From contig DASUZB010000242.1 of assembly GCA_036377075.1 (NCBI GenBank), forward strand, positions 1 to 47,473: 47,473 bases of DNA. The letters are read 5' to 3'. Below the pieces are notes generated by a model. It saw only the letters and a list, made by a program, of their open reading frames with translations. It had not been told where the DNA came from and searched no databases. Positions 1 through 7,827 of the stretch are shown piece after piece; the stretch's first letter is position 1, and the number at the start of each line of letters is the position of its first letter. The position numbers and the translations under genes are program-made. The DNA is from DASUZB01 sp036377075 (GTDB taxonomy: Bacteria > Actinomycetota > CALGFH01).

Positions 1-455
1 ACGGTCGCCTCGGTCGTGTCGACCAGGCCGAGGCTGACCGCGCCGACGCGGCCGAAGCCGATCACGTTCACCGGCGCGGTCAGGGTGCGGAACGGCATGC
101 CCTGAAGGTGCACGCTCGCGTAGGTGGGGCCGGCCTGACCCCGGGCGACCGGGACGGCGACCCGGCCGGCGATCGGGTCGGAGTTGGTCGAGCCCGGCAC
201 CGGCCGGCCGTCGGTGTCGAGCACCTGGAACAGGGTGCCCGGGATGCGCTGCTCGAACGGCACCCCGGGGTAGTTCTTCAGCAGCTTGCCGGCGGCCGGG
301 CCGGTGGCGTAGGCGGCCTGCTCGGCCAGGCGCTGGTCGAGCGCCTCGCCGAGGGAGTGGCGCAGGATGGCGGTCACGCTCGGGACCAGCACGACCAGCA
401 CGGCCAGCAGCACGCCCATCACCGCGAGCGTGGTGCGCGCGCGCAGGGACAGCAC
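1..455 (-). CDS. Sensor histidine kinase, N-terminal part (truncated by window edge)
   Basis: Only about 151 N-terminal residues are present; the HAMP, HisKA and ATPase domains would lie left of base 1. A basic start (MLSLRARTT) leads into one membrane helix (about residues 8-30), then an extracytoplasmic segment with phrases typical of actinobacterial MprB-like kinases (LFQVLDTDGRPVPGS; PFRTLTAPV). The GTG start lies 5 nt after the stop of the upstream response regulator, with GAGGGG inside that gene's last codons as ribosome binding site, so the two are translationally linked. Pairing with the regulator is inferred from adjacency. The ligand is unknown, and kinase activity cannot be judged from this fragment. 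Confidence 0.82.
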   Translation of the reverse strand, partial: MLSLRARTTLAVMGVLLAVLVVLVPSVTAILRHSLGEALDQRLAEQAAYATGPAAGKLLKNYPGVPFEQRIPGTLFQVLDTDGRPVPGSTNSDPIAGRVAVPVARGQAGPTYASVHLQGMPFRTLTAPVNVIGFGRVGAVSLGLVDTTEAT

Positions 456-460
456 CGCGC

Positions 461-1144
461 CTACCCCTCGCGCAGCGCGTAGCCAGCGCCGCGCACCGTG
501 TGCAGCAGCCGCGGCTCCCCCGCCGCCTCCAGCTTGCGGCGCAGGTAGAGCACGTACACGTCGACCACGTTGGTATCCGTCTCGAAGTCGTACCCCCAGA
601 CCCGCGCCAGCAGCTCGTCGCGGCTGAGCACCTGCCGCGGGCGGCGCATGAACGCCTCCAGCAGCTCCAGCTCGCGCGGGGTGAGGGCGATGCCGCGCCC
701 GGCCCTGGTCACCTCGAGCGAGCGCCGGTCGAGGGTGAGGTCGGCGAAGCGCAGCACCGGCGGGTCGTCGTCGTCGCCGCGGCGGCGGCGCAGCAGGGCG
801 CGCACGCGCGCCAGCAGTTCCTCGAAGGCGAACGGCTTGACGAGGTAGTCGTCGGCGCCGGCCTCCAGCCCGGTGACCCGGTCGCCGACCGTGTCGTAGG
901 CGGTCAGGATGATGATCGGGGTGTAGTCGCCGGCGTTGCGCAGCCGGCGGCAGACCTCGAGCCCGTCGAGCTGGGGCATGCGCACGTCCAGGACGATGCA
1001 GTCCACCGGGCGGCTGCGCAGCATCCCGAGGGCGCGCTCCCCGTCCCCGGCGAAGGTGACCTGGAAGCCCTCGTAGCCGAGGCCTCGCTGCAGCATCGCG
1101 CGGATGTGGTCGTCGTCGTCGACCACGAGCAGGGAACTCGCCAT
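461..1144 (-). CDS. OmpR/PhoB-family response regulator (MprA-like)
   Basis: A 227-residue regulator with a receiver domain (about 1-118) and a winged-helix DNA-binding domain (about 130-225). Visible landmarks: acidic pocket D9-D12 (VVDDDD), phosphoacceptor D53 (IVLDVRMP), the LTAYD region, and the lysine in DYLVKPF. The C-terminal domain has the recognition stretch NVVDVYVLYLRRKL and the ending HTVRGAGYAL usual for the family. The ATG at 1144 has GGAG 6 nt upstream; a longer reading frame adds 29 residues with no family match. It is first in a pair with the kinase that follows on the same strand. Regulated genes are unknown; the MacAB-like genes upstream on the same strand are possible targets. 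Confidence 0.93.
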   Translation of the reverse strand: MASSLLVVDDDDHIRAMLQRGLGYEGFQVTFAGDGERALGMLRSRPVDCIVLDVRMPQLDGLEVCRRLRNAGDYTPIIILTAYDTVGDRVTGLEAGADDYLVKPFAFEELLARVRALLRRRRGDDDDPPVLRFADLTLDRRSLEVTRAGRGIALTPRELELLEAFMRRPRQVLSRDELLARVWGYDFETDTNVVDVYVLYLRRKLEAAGEPRLLHTVRGAGYALREG

Positions 1145-1469
1145 CGTCGCTCCGATCCGGCCTGGCCAGCGCGCTGCAGCGAGCTGGCACCCGGGATTGG
1201 TGCCGGGCGCGACGGTCACGACCGACACCAACCCCGGTCCGAATGCCGCCGGGCACCGACCGGCGAGACGGGGAGAGGGTGGGCTTCCCCCCGCCGCGCC
1301 GCCTCCCGGTCACCAGGCGCGCTGGAGGTTCTAACGCCCGCAGGTAGGACGAGCCTGTGTGCAGGCTAAGAAAGCCATGAGAAGACCGATCCGGTACCCG
1401 GCCGCCACGGAACGATCTTGATCCTGGGGGGCCGTGGGGGGAGCGGGCTCCCCCACATGGATCAGGTCC
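1145..1469. other. Intergenic stretch between response regulator and MacB-like permease
   Basis: No gene is supported here. The left side should hold the promoter of the two-component pair, but I see no clear -35/-10 pair. The right side holds a hairpin (described separately) just downstream of the permease stop. Short reading frames across it have no recognisable content. Confidence 0.6.
1421..1464 (-). terminator. Hairpin downstream of MacB-like permease
   Basis: The core is TGGGGGGAGC facing GCTCCCCCA (1435-1455), flanked by TGATCC and GGATCA that can extend the stem. It starts a few bases past the permease stop codon. No T-tract follows, which is common in GC-rich actinobacteria. A related hairpin lies at 7787-7814. 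Confidence 0.5.
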
Positions 1470-2654
1470 TCACTCGTAGTGAAGCGCGACCAGGGGCTGC
1501 ATGCGGGCCGCCTTGCGGGCCGGCCAGACGCCGAAGAAGATCCCCACGAACACGCTCACCCCGAACGCCAGCACCAGCGACCACCAGGTGATCAGGGCGG
1601 GCACCGGCGAGAAGCGGGCCACCGCGAGCGCGCCGGCGACGCCGATGGCGATGCCGACCACGCCGCCGCTGACGGTCAGGGCGACCGCCTCGAGCAGGAA
1701 CTGGCGCAGCACGTCGCGGGTGCGGGCGCCAACCGCCTTGCGCAGGCCGATCTCCCGGGTCCGCTCCGAGACGCTGACCAGCATGATGTTCATCACCCCG
1801 ACGCCGCCGACCACCAGCGAGATGCCGGCGATCGAGGCCAGCACCAGGGTCAGCACGCTCAGTACCCGCCCGATCACGCCGAGGATGTCCTGCTGGGTGA
1901 GCACCTGGTACTCCTGCTCCGGATGGGCGGCGGAGATCACCTCGTGGATCAGGCGCTGCTCGGTGGGGATGTCCTCGCTGCGCGCCGCCTTGACCGCGAT
2001 GGCGTCGATGCGGTCGACGCCGAACAGGCGCTGGGCGGCGGTGACCGGGACGAACACCTCCTGGTTGCGGTTGACGCCCAGCGCCGTGCCGACGCGGGTG
2101 AGCACCCCGATCACCCGGAAGCGGACCCCGCCGACGGTGATCGACTTGCCGATCGGGTCGCGGTCGGGGAACAGCGCCTCGGCGGGGTCGGCGCCGAGCA
2201 CCGCCACGCGGCGGCGGACCTCGACGTCGGAGGCGGACAGGAAGCTGCCCCGCGCCACCACCCGGTCGAACACGTCGGGGATGTTCTCGTTGGTGCCGTT
2301 GACGTTGACGCTGGCGCGGCGGGCGCCGACCCGGGCGATCTCGCCCGACGCCACCGTCACGGCCACGCGCCGCTGGTCGCCGATGGCGTCGCCGACGCGG
2401 CGCGCGTCCTCCAGCCGCAGGCGCGACACCGCCGGGTTGGAGCCGAGCGCGAGGTTGCCCGGGGCGACGAACAGGATGTTGGAGCCGAGCGACTCGACGC
2501 TGACGGTGACCTCCTGGCGGGCGCCGCTGCCGATCGCGACCAGCAGGACCACGCTCATCACGCCGATCACCACGCCGAGCATGGTGAGCGCGGAGCGCAG
2601 CTTGTTGGCGCGCAGCGCCTCCCAGGCGACCCGCACCGCCTCGGCGAAGCTCAA
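1470..2654 (-). CDS. MacB/FtsX-type ABC transporter permease
   Basis: A 394-residue membrane subunit of a MacAB-like exporter. The N-terminal helix (RSALTMLGVVIGVMSVVLL, about residues 20-45) is followed by a large periplasmic-type MacB_PCD region (about 45-260) and a C-terminal FtsX domain with three helices (about 270-390), including VGGVGVMNIMLVSVSERTRE, a strong family signature. It begins at a TTG whose last bases overlap the TGA of the ATPase gene (TTGA), so translation is coupled. Together with the adaptor lipoprotein and ATPase upstream it forms a three-gene export operon. The substrate is unknown; peptides, lipids or antibiotics are carried by relatives. The organism should lack an outer membrane, so no TolC partner is expected. 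Confidence 0.93.
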   Translation of the reverse strand: MSFAEAVRVAWEALRANKLRSALTMLGVVIGVMSVVLLVAIGSGARQEVTVSVESLGSNILFVAPGNLALGSNPAVSRLRLEDARRVGDAIGDQRRVAVTVASGEIARVGARRASVNVNGTNENIPDVFDRVVARGSFLSASDVEVRRRVAVLGADPAEALFPDRDPIGKSITVGGVRFRVIGVLTRVGTALGVNRNQEVFVPVTAAQRLFGVDRIDAIAVKAARSEDIPTEQRLIHEVISAAHPEQEYQVLTQQDILGVIGRVLSVLTLVLASIAGISLVVGGVGVMNIMLVSVSERTREIGLRKAVGARTRDVLRQFLLEAVALTVSGGVVGIAIGVAGALAVARFSPVPALITWWSLVLAFGVSVFVGIFFGVWPARKAARMQPLVALHYE

Positions 2655-3361
2655 AGCCGCTCCTCCTCGGGTACCAGGCGGCCGTCGCGCACCACCGCCA
2701 GCCGCTCGAAGCGCTTGGCCACCCCAGGGTCGTGGGTGACCACCACCACCGCCACGCCGCGTTCCACGTGCAACCGGGCGAGCAGGTCGAGCACCTCCTC
2801 GCCGGAGCGGGAGTCGAGGTTGCCGGTGGGCTCGTCGGCCAGCAGCATGGCCGGCTCGGTGACCAGCGCCCTGGCGATCGCGACCCGCTGCTGCTCGCCC
2901 CCGGAGAGCTGCGACGGGCGGTGCGCCATGCGCTGCCCGAGCCCGACCGCCTGCAGGGCCTCGACCGCGCGGCGGCGCCGCTCGGCGCGGCCGAGGCCGC
3001 GGTAGACCAGGGGCAGGCCGACGTTGGCCACCGCGGTGGTGCGCGGCAGCAGCTGGAAGCTCTGGAAGACGAAGCCGACCACCTGGTTGCGGACCTTGGC
3101 GAGCTCGTCGTCGGACATGGCACCCACGTCGCGGCCGCCGAAGGCCAGGTTGCCCGCGGTCGGCCGGTCGAGGCCGCCGAGCAGCCCGAGCAGGGTGGAC
3201 TTGCCGGAGCCGCTCGGCCCCATGATGGCCAGCGAGTCGCCGGGCGCGACCTCGAGGTCGATGCCGTCGAGCGCGCGCACCTCGACGCCGTCGAGGCGGT
3301 AGACCTTGGTGACGCGGCTGGCGGCGACCACCGGTGGGTTGTCGCTCAGCTCCCCGGCCAC
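2651..3361 (-). CDS. MacB/LolD-type ABC transporter ATPase
   Basis: A 236-residue nucleotide-binding subunit. Walker A is GPSGSGKST (about residues 49-57), the Q-loop is VFQSFQLLP, the ABC signature is LSGGEQQRVAIARAL, Walker B is MLLADEPTGNLDS, and the switch histidine is in VVTHDP. These are the classic features of the LolD/MacB/FtsE group. The GTG start at 3361 lies within the last codons of the adaptor gene (16-nt overlap), and the stop overlaps the permease start. It should power the permease encoded next. The ATPase is a separate protein rather than fused to the permease as in E. coli MacB. Confidence 0.95.
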   Translation of the reverse strand: MAGELSDNPPVVAASRVTKVYRLDGVEVRALDGIDLEVAPGDSLAIMGPSGSGKSTLLGLLGGLDRPTAGNLAFGGRDVGAMSDDELAKVRNQVVGFVFQSFQLLPRTTAVANVGLPLVYRGLGRAERRRRAVEALQAVGLGQRMAHRPSQLSGGEQQRVAIARALVTEPAMLLADEPTGNLDSRSGEEVLDLLARLHVERGVAVVVVTHDPGVAKRFERLAVVRDGRLVPEEERL

Positions 3362-4725
3362 GTCTGCCCGTCCCGCAGCCGCTCGGCGCCCTTGGACACC
3401 ACCCGCTCCCCCTCGCGCAGGCCGCTGGCGATCGCCACCCGGTCGTCGCCGTCCGCCGCCACCCGCACCGAGCGCAGCCGCACCCGGCCGTCCTCGATCA
3501 CGTAGACCGACTGGCCCCTGCCGCGGCCGACGAGCGCCGACCCGGGCACGGATAGGGTGTTCCGCGCGTGCCGCACCTCGATCTCGGCGGTGGCGGTCAT
3601 GCCGACCCGCGGCAGCGCGCTGCGCCCGTCCTCGCCAGGCTCCAGCTCCCTGCCGAGGGCCAGGTCGACCTGGTAGGTGACGCCGCCGGCGGCGGACCGC
3701 TCGGTCCCGCTGGAGGGCGCCACCGCGACCCGCCGGACGTGCGCCTCGAAGCGCGCCCCGGGGAAGGCGTCCAGCTCCACCTCGGCGCGCTGGCCGTTGC
3801 GGACCAGGGCGACGTCGGTCTCGTCCACCTCGGTGGTGACGTCGAGGCTGTCCACGTCGTAGACGGTCGCGACCACCTGGCCGGCGTCGACCTCGGAGCC
3901 GACCCGCAGCACGGGCCCCTCCTGGCCGCCGCCACCGCCGGTGAGCCCCTGCAGCGCCTGCTCGGCACCCTGCGGCAGCGAGGGCAGGGAGGGCAGGCCG
4001 CCGCCACCGCCGGTCTGCTCACGGCCGAGCTGCACCGTGCCGGCGAGTGGCGCGCGCAACGTGAGGCGGTCCTTCTGGCTCTTGGCCGCCTCCACCGCCA
4101 GGGCGGCCTGTGCCCGCTGGGCGGCGGTGGCGGCCTGCAGCGACCGGCTCAGGGCGGAGGTCTGCGCCTCGACCGCGGCCCCGGCCGCCACGATCGCCTC
4201 GTTGGTCCGCCGCCTGGTCTGGTCGAGCTGCCGTTCGGCCTGGTCGAGGCGGGCGTTCAGGCGTGAGCGCTGCGGCTGGGGCAGGGTGCCGGCGACCGAG
4301 CGGAGCGAGGTGATCACCGCCAGGCTGGTCGCGGTGACCTGGCTCTGGACCTCGCCGAGCGCGGCGACCGCCTGGTCGGTGGGGAGCGAGGGCACGGCGG
4401 AGCCGAGCGAGGACGCCGATGCCAGCGCCGCCTGCGCCTGGCGCAGCGACTCGTCCACCTGGCTGGAGGTGAGTCGGGCGACGACCTCGCCCGGGCTCAC
4501 CTTGGCGCCGTCGCGGACCGGCAGCTGGTCCACCGTGGCGGCGGCCGCGGCGGTCAGCTCCGCCTGCGCGGCGGCCGTGACCGAGCCGGGCGCGTTCACC
4601 CGCTCGACCACGTCGGCGGGGCGTGCCGCCTCGGCGGCGAAGCGCTCGTCCGGCCCGGAGTGGCAGCCGCCGAGGGCGAGCGCCAGGGCCAGCCCGACCG
4701 CCACCGGCCCGAACCGCATCCGCAT
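3346..4725 (-). CDS. HlyD/MacA-like adaptor lipoprotein
   Basis: A 459-residue secreted lipoprotein. The signal peptide ends in a lipobox (LALGGC, Cys about residue 21), so it should be anchored outside the membrane. A first half-lipoyl segment (VDQLPVRDGAKVSPGEVVARL) is followed by a long alanine- and glutamine-rich region predicted to form the coiled-coil hairpin (about 90-225), a second lipoyl segment (LRAPLAGTV), a Gly/Pro-rich insert (about 235-265), a beta-barrel and a membrane-proximal domain. This order is typical of MacA-type adaptors. The start ATG at 4725 is 4 nt after the proline dehydrogenase stop; a second ATG two codons in is an alternative. It leads the export operon with the ATPase and permease. 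Confidence 0.9.
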   Translation of the reverse strand: MRMRFGPVAVGLALALALGGCHSGPDERFAAEAARPADVVERVNAPGSVTAAAQAELTAAAAATVDQLPVRDGAKVSPGEVVARLTSSQVDESLRQAQAALASASSLGSAVPSLPTDQAVAALGEVQSQVTATSLAVITSLRSVAGTLPQPQRSRLNARLDQAERQLDQTRRRTNEAIVAAGAAVEAQTSALSRSLQAATAAQRAQAALAVEAAKSQKDRLTLRAPLAGTVQLGREQTGGGGGLPSLPSLPQGAEQALQGLTGGGGGQEGPVLRVGSEVDAGQVVATVYDVDSLDVTTEVDETDVALVRNGQRAEVELDAFPGARFEAHVRRVAVAPSSGTERSAAGGVTYQVDLALGRELEPGEDGRSALPRVGMTATAEIEVRHARNTLSVPGSALVGRGRGQSVYVIEDGRVRLRSVRVAADGDDRVAIASGLREGERVVSKGAERLRDGQTWPGS

Positions 4726-4729
4726 ATGG

Positions 4730-5641
4730 CTACCGCTTCACCAGGTTGGAGAGGAAGAAGTACAGGTTGGCGGGCCGCTCGGCGAGGCGGCGCATGAAGT
4801 ACGGGTACCACTGGGTGCCGTAGGGGACGTAGACGCGCAGCCGGTACCCCTCGGCGACGATCTGCTGCTGCAGGTCGCGGCGGACGCCGTAGAGCATCTG
4901 GAACTCGAAGGTGGCGCGGTCGCGCCGGTGCTTGGCGACCAGCGTCTTGGTCAGGCGCACCAGCGCCGGGTCGTGGGTGGCGACCATCGGGTACGGGTTG
5001 GCCTTGACGACCTCGTCGAGCAGGCTGGCGAAGGCGTGGTCCACCTGTGCCTTCTGCTGCCAGGCGACCTCGGGCGGCTCCCGGTAGGCGCCCTTGACCA
5101 GCCGCACCGGCACGCCCCAGGCGTTCAGCTCGGCCAGGTCCTCGCGCGTGCGGAAGAGGTAGGTCTGCAGGCAGACGCCGACGTTGTCGTAGGACTCCTC
5201 GAGGCGGTGGACGGTCTCGAGGGTGCGCTCCACGTAGCGGTGCGACTCCATGTCGACCCCGACCATGGCACCGATCTCCTTGCCGCGCGCGGCCACCTTG
5301 GAGGCTTCCTCGCACGCCAGCGCCGGGCTGATGTCCAGGCCCATGGCGGTGAGCTTGACCGAGATGTTCGCGTCCAGCTCGTGGTCCTGGATGCGGTCGA
5401 GGGCGGCGAGGTAGGAGGCGGTCGCCTCGCGTGCCTGCGCCTCGGACTCGGTGTTCTCGCCCAGGTAGTCCAGCGCGACCGAGACGCCCTTGGCGTTCAG
5501 CTCCCGGATCACCTGGTCCGCCTCGTCCAGCGTGTTGCCGGCGATGAACCTCGAGGCCACCCGACGGGCGACCGGGTTGGACGTGACCTGCCGTTGCAGG
5601 GTCGGCGACCCGGCGGCCTTCAGCAACGTTGCCTTGAGCAC
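4730..5641 (-). CDS. Proline dehydrogenase (monofunctional)
   Basis: A 303-residue FAD-dependent enzyme oxidising L-proline to 1-pyrroline-5-carboxylate, passing electrons to the quinone pool. The sequence spans the whole beta/alpha-barrel: LDYLGENTES (about 48-58), NISVKLTAMGLD, VDMESHRYVE, VRLVKGAYREP, ATHDPALV, FEFQMLYGVR and the C-terminal YVPYGTQWYPYFMRRLAERP, which shapes the proline/FAD site in PutA-type enzymes. I chose the GTG at 5641 because GGAGGTGA lies just upstream; a longer frame to 5686 adds unmatched residues. The partner P5C dehydrogenase is not in the window. It directly precedes the MacA-like gene (4-nt gap), so co-transcription is likely, although the functional link is not obvious. 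Confidence 0.94.
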   Translation of the reverse strand: MLKATLLKAAGSPTLQRQVTSNPVARRVASRFIAGNTLDEADQVIRELNAKGVSVALDYLGENTESEAQAREATASYLAALDRIQDHELDANISVKLTAMGLDISPALACEEASKVAARGKEIGAMVGVDMESHRYVERTLETVHRLEESYDNVGVCLQTYLFRTREDLAELNAWGVPVRLVKGAYREPPEVAWQQKAQVDHAFASLLDEVVKANPYPMVATHDPALVRLTKTLVAKHRRDRATFEFQMLYGVRRDLQQQIVAEGYRLRVYVPYGTQWYPYFMRRLAERPANLYFFLSNLVKR

Positions 5642-5799
5642 GCCTTCACCTCCGATCGAAAGGACCTGGCACCAACCGCTCGGCACTATGGTAGGACTGC
5701 CGCGCAGGCAAGCCGGAGTGTTGGTTGGGCGGGCGACTCGCGCGCAGGCCCCCGCGCCCCGGGACTGCCGGCCGAGGTGGCCTTAGTCGGGAGGCGTAC

Positions 5800-6687
5800 A
5801 TGCGGGTTGTGGTGACGGGGGCGCGTGGCAAGGTCGGGCGCGCGGTGGTAGCCGCGATGCAAGGCGCTGGCCACGAGGTGACCGAGGTCGACCTGGTCGC
5901 CCCGGTGTTCGAGGCGGCACTGCCGGGCGAGCCCCGGTACCTCCGCGCCGACCTGACCGACGTGGGGGAGGCGTTCGCGGTGGTCCGCGGCGCCGAGGTG
6001 GTGGTCCACGCCGCCGCCATCCCCGACCCGCTGCACCACCCGCCGCAGGTCGTCTTCCACAACAACGTGATGAGCGTGTTCAACGTCCTCGAGGCGGCGG
6101 TGCGGATGGGCGTGCGGCGCCTCGTGAACATCTCCAGCGAGACGGTGCCCGGCTTCTTCTTCCCCGAGCGCGAGTCCCTGCCCGACTACCTGCCGGTCGA
6201 CGAGCTCCACCCGATCCGCCCGCAGGACCCCTACGCGATCGGCAAGCACGTCTCCGAGCTGCTGATGGACGCGGCCGTGCGCCGCTCCGACCTGCTGTGC
6301 ACGTCGATCAGGCCGAGCTGGGTGCAGCACGCCGGCAACATCGAGCGCAACCTGGGGCCGATCGTGCGGGAGCGGCGCATCGAGGCGCCCAACTTCGGCT
6401 GCTACGTGCACGCCGACGACCTCGCCGAGGCGATCCGGCTGGCGGCGGAGTCGGACCTGCCCGGTCACGAGGTCTTCTACGTGGCCGCGGCCGACAACGC
6501 CGCCGGGCTGCCGCTCGGCGAGGCCGTCAGGGCCCGCTACGGCGACCGCATCGAGCTGCGCCTCGACGGCCTCGCCCGCGAGGACGCCAGCGCCATCTCC
6601 TGCGCCAAGGCCGAGCGGCTGCTCGGCTGGCGGCCGAAGCGCTCCTGGCGCGACCACCTCGACGCCGACGGCCGCGCCCTCGCCTGA
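5800..6687 (+). CDS. NAD-dependent epimerase/dehydratase family protein
   Basis: A 295-residue extended short-chain dehydrogenase. The N-terminal Rossmann motif is VVVTGARGKVG (residues 2-12), followed by the strand-loop VVHAAAIPDP. The catalytic pair is in DPYAIGKHVSE (Tyr-x3-Lys), with SSETV as the upstream serine region. C-terminal text (LGWRPKRSW) is typical of sugar-nucleotide epimerase-like proteins. The ATG at 5800 follows GGGAGG. It is transcribed away from proline dehydrogenase, sharing a 158-nt divergent promoter region. The substrate cannot be predicted; close relatives include UDP-sugar epimerases and uronate dehydrogenases. Confidence 0.9.
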   Translation: MRVVVTGARGKVGRAVVAAMQGAGHEVTEVDLVAPVFEAALPGEPRYLRADLTDVGEAFAVVRGAEVVVHAAAIPDPLHHPPQVVFHNNVMSVFNVLEAAVRMGVRRLVNISSETVPGFFFPERESLPDYLPVDELHPIRPQDPYAIGKHVSELLMDAAVRRSDLLCTSIRPSWVQHAGNIERNLGPIVRERRIEAPNFGCYVHADDLAEAIRLAAESDLPGHEVFYVAAADNAAGLPLGEAVRARYGDRIELRLDGLAREDASAISCAKAERLLGWRPKRSWRDHLDADGRALA

Positions 6688-6793
6688 GTTCTGACGGTTT
6701 GTCCAATAGTTAGCGGGGCATTCGAGGACTCGGACGCGAAGCTGCCGTCTCCGGACCAACAGGCGTTCCGCGCCGTCTGGCGATCCGGCGGCG

Positions 6794-6826
6794 TTGCGAT
6801 GTCGAAATACGCGTTTGCGATGTCGA
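6794..6826 (+). promoter_or_regulatory. Two direct repeats (TTGCGATGTCGA) upstream of L,D-transpeptidase
   Basis: TTGCGATGTCGA occurs at 6794-6805 and again at 6815-6826, a 21-nt period, which places both copies on the same face of the helix. They lie about 110 nt before the L,D-transpeptidase start. A dimeric activator or repressor site is plausible, but no regulator is known. The rest of the 6688-6933 intergenic region shows nothing else clear. Confidence 0.4.
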
Positions 6827-6933
6827 GACCTTCGCGGCGGTGCTTCGCGACCTGGCACGTGCGTAATAGTCGGGCATCAACCTGTTGAAACCGACATGCA
6901 CCGGTCCGCCGGCATCCCCGATTGGAGTTCGAC

Positions 6934-7659
6934 ATGGCCCGCTACCAGCCCCGTCATGCTCGCTCCGCCCCCCGCGGGCGTCGCGCCCTGATCATCTCGG
7001 CCATCCTGGTCGCCGGGGGGCTGGCGGCCGGGCTCGTCGCCGGCCCGGCGAACGCCGCCACCGCGCGGACGTTTCGCATCGGCAGCCGTGGCGCCGACGT
7101 GCTCGCCTTCGAGAAGCGCCTTGCCGGCCTCCACTACGACGTCGGCCGCGTCGACGGCTACTACGACAACAGCACCTTCCACTCGGTGATCGCCTTCCAG
7201 AAGGTGAACGGCCTCGCCCGTGACGGCATCGCCGGCCCGAAGACCCAGGCCAAGCTGGCCCACCCGGCTCTGCCCCGCCTGATCCAGCACCGCCGCGGCA
7301 GCTACGTGGAGATCAACCTCGGCAGGCAGACCATGGTCTACGCCCGCAACGGCGGGATCGTGCGCATCTTCGACATCTCCAGCGGCTCGGGCCGCCTCTA
7401 CACCGTCGACGGGCAGACCCGCAGGGCGGTCACGCCCACCGGCAACTTCCACGTCACGCGCAAGATCAATGCCTGGCGCACCAGCAAGCTCGGCCGCCTC
7501 TACCGCCCGGCCTACTTCTACGGTGGTTACGCCGTGCACGGCTCCTGGTCGGTCCCGGCCTACCCGGCCAGCCACGGCTGCGTGCGGGTGACCATCGCCG
7601 CCATGGACCGGCTGTACAACGGCATGCCGGTCGGCCTGCCCGTCAAGGTCTACCGGTAG
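6934..7659 (+). CDS. Secreted L,D-transpeptidase with peptidoglycan-binding domain
   Basis: A 241-residue exported cell-wall enzyme that forms 3-3 cross-links or attaches proteins to peptidoglycan. A basic N-terminus and hydrophobic stretch (about 18-36) end in GPANAA, a likely signal peptidase site near residue 41. A PG_binding_1 domain (about 46-110; FRIGSRGADVLAFEKRL) precedes the YkuD/ErfK domain (about 122-241). The catalytic motif is HGSWSV...SHGCVR with His214 and Cys216. The ATG at 6934 follows GGAG at 6 nt. It appears to be a single-gene unit ending at a hairpin. Such PG-binding plus YkuD proteins are common in actinobacteria and distinct from the larger Ig-domain Ldt of mycobacteria. 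Confidence 0.93.
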   Translation: MARYQPRHARSAPRGRRALIISAILVAGGLAAGLVAGPANAATARTFRIGSRGADVLAFEKRLAGLHYDVGRVDGYYDNSTFHSVIAFQKVNGLARDGIAGPKTQAKLAHPALPRLIQHRRGSYVEINLGRQTMVYARNGGIVRIFDISSGSGRLYTVDGQTRRAVTPTGNFHVTRKINAWRTSKLGRLYRPAYFYGGYAVHGSWSVPAYPASHGCVRVTIAAMDRLYNGMPVGLPVKVYR

Positions 7660-7745
7660 AGGTCAGCCGACTCCTCCTGGGCTGGCGGACACGCCAGGCC
7701 CGACCCGGGGCCCAGGCAGGGATCCCGGCGAAGTACCCGACGACT

Positions 7746-7814
7746 GCGGGGGGCTCCGCCCCCGCACGCCCCCCGAAACACGATCTGGGGGGGAGCTGTC
7801 TCGGGCTCCCCCCC
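7746..7814. terminator. Two hairpins between convergent genes
   Basis: The first stem pairs GCGGGGG (7746-7752) with CCCCCGC (7759-7765). The second is a perfect 10-bp stem, GGGGGGGAGC (7787-7796) with GCTCCCCCCC (7805-7814). They separate the rightward L,D-transpeptidase from the leftward EEP gene and probably terminate both. There is no T-tract. Confidence 0.6.
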
Positions 7815-7827
7815 GGATGAACAACCC

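Noticed and set aside
6688..6933. c-di-AMP riboswitch upstream of the L,D-transpeptidase
   Set aside because: Such switches often precede cell-wall hydrolases in actinobacteria, but I could not see the conserved core; only the 12-nt repeats stand out.
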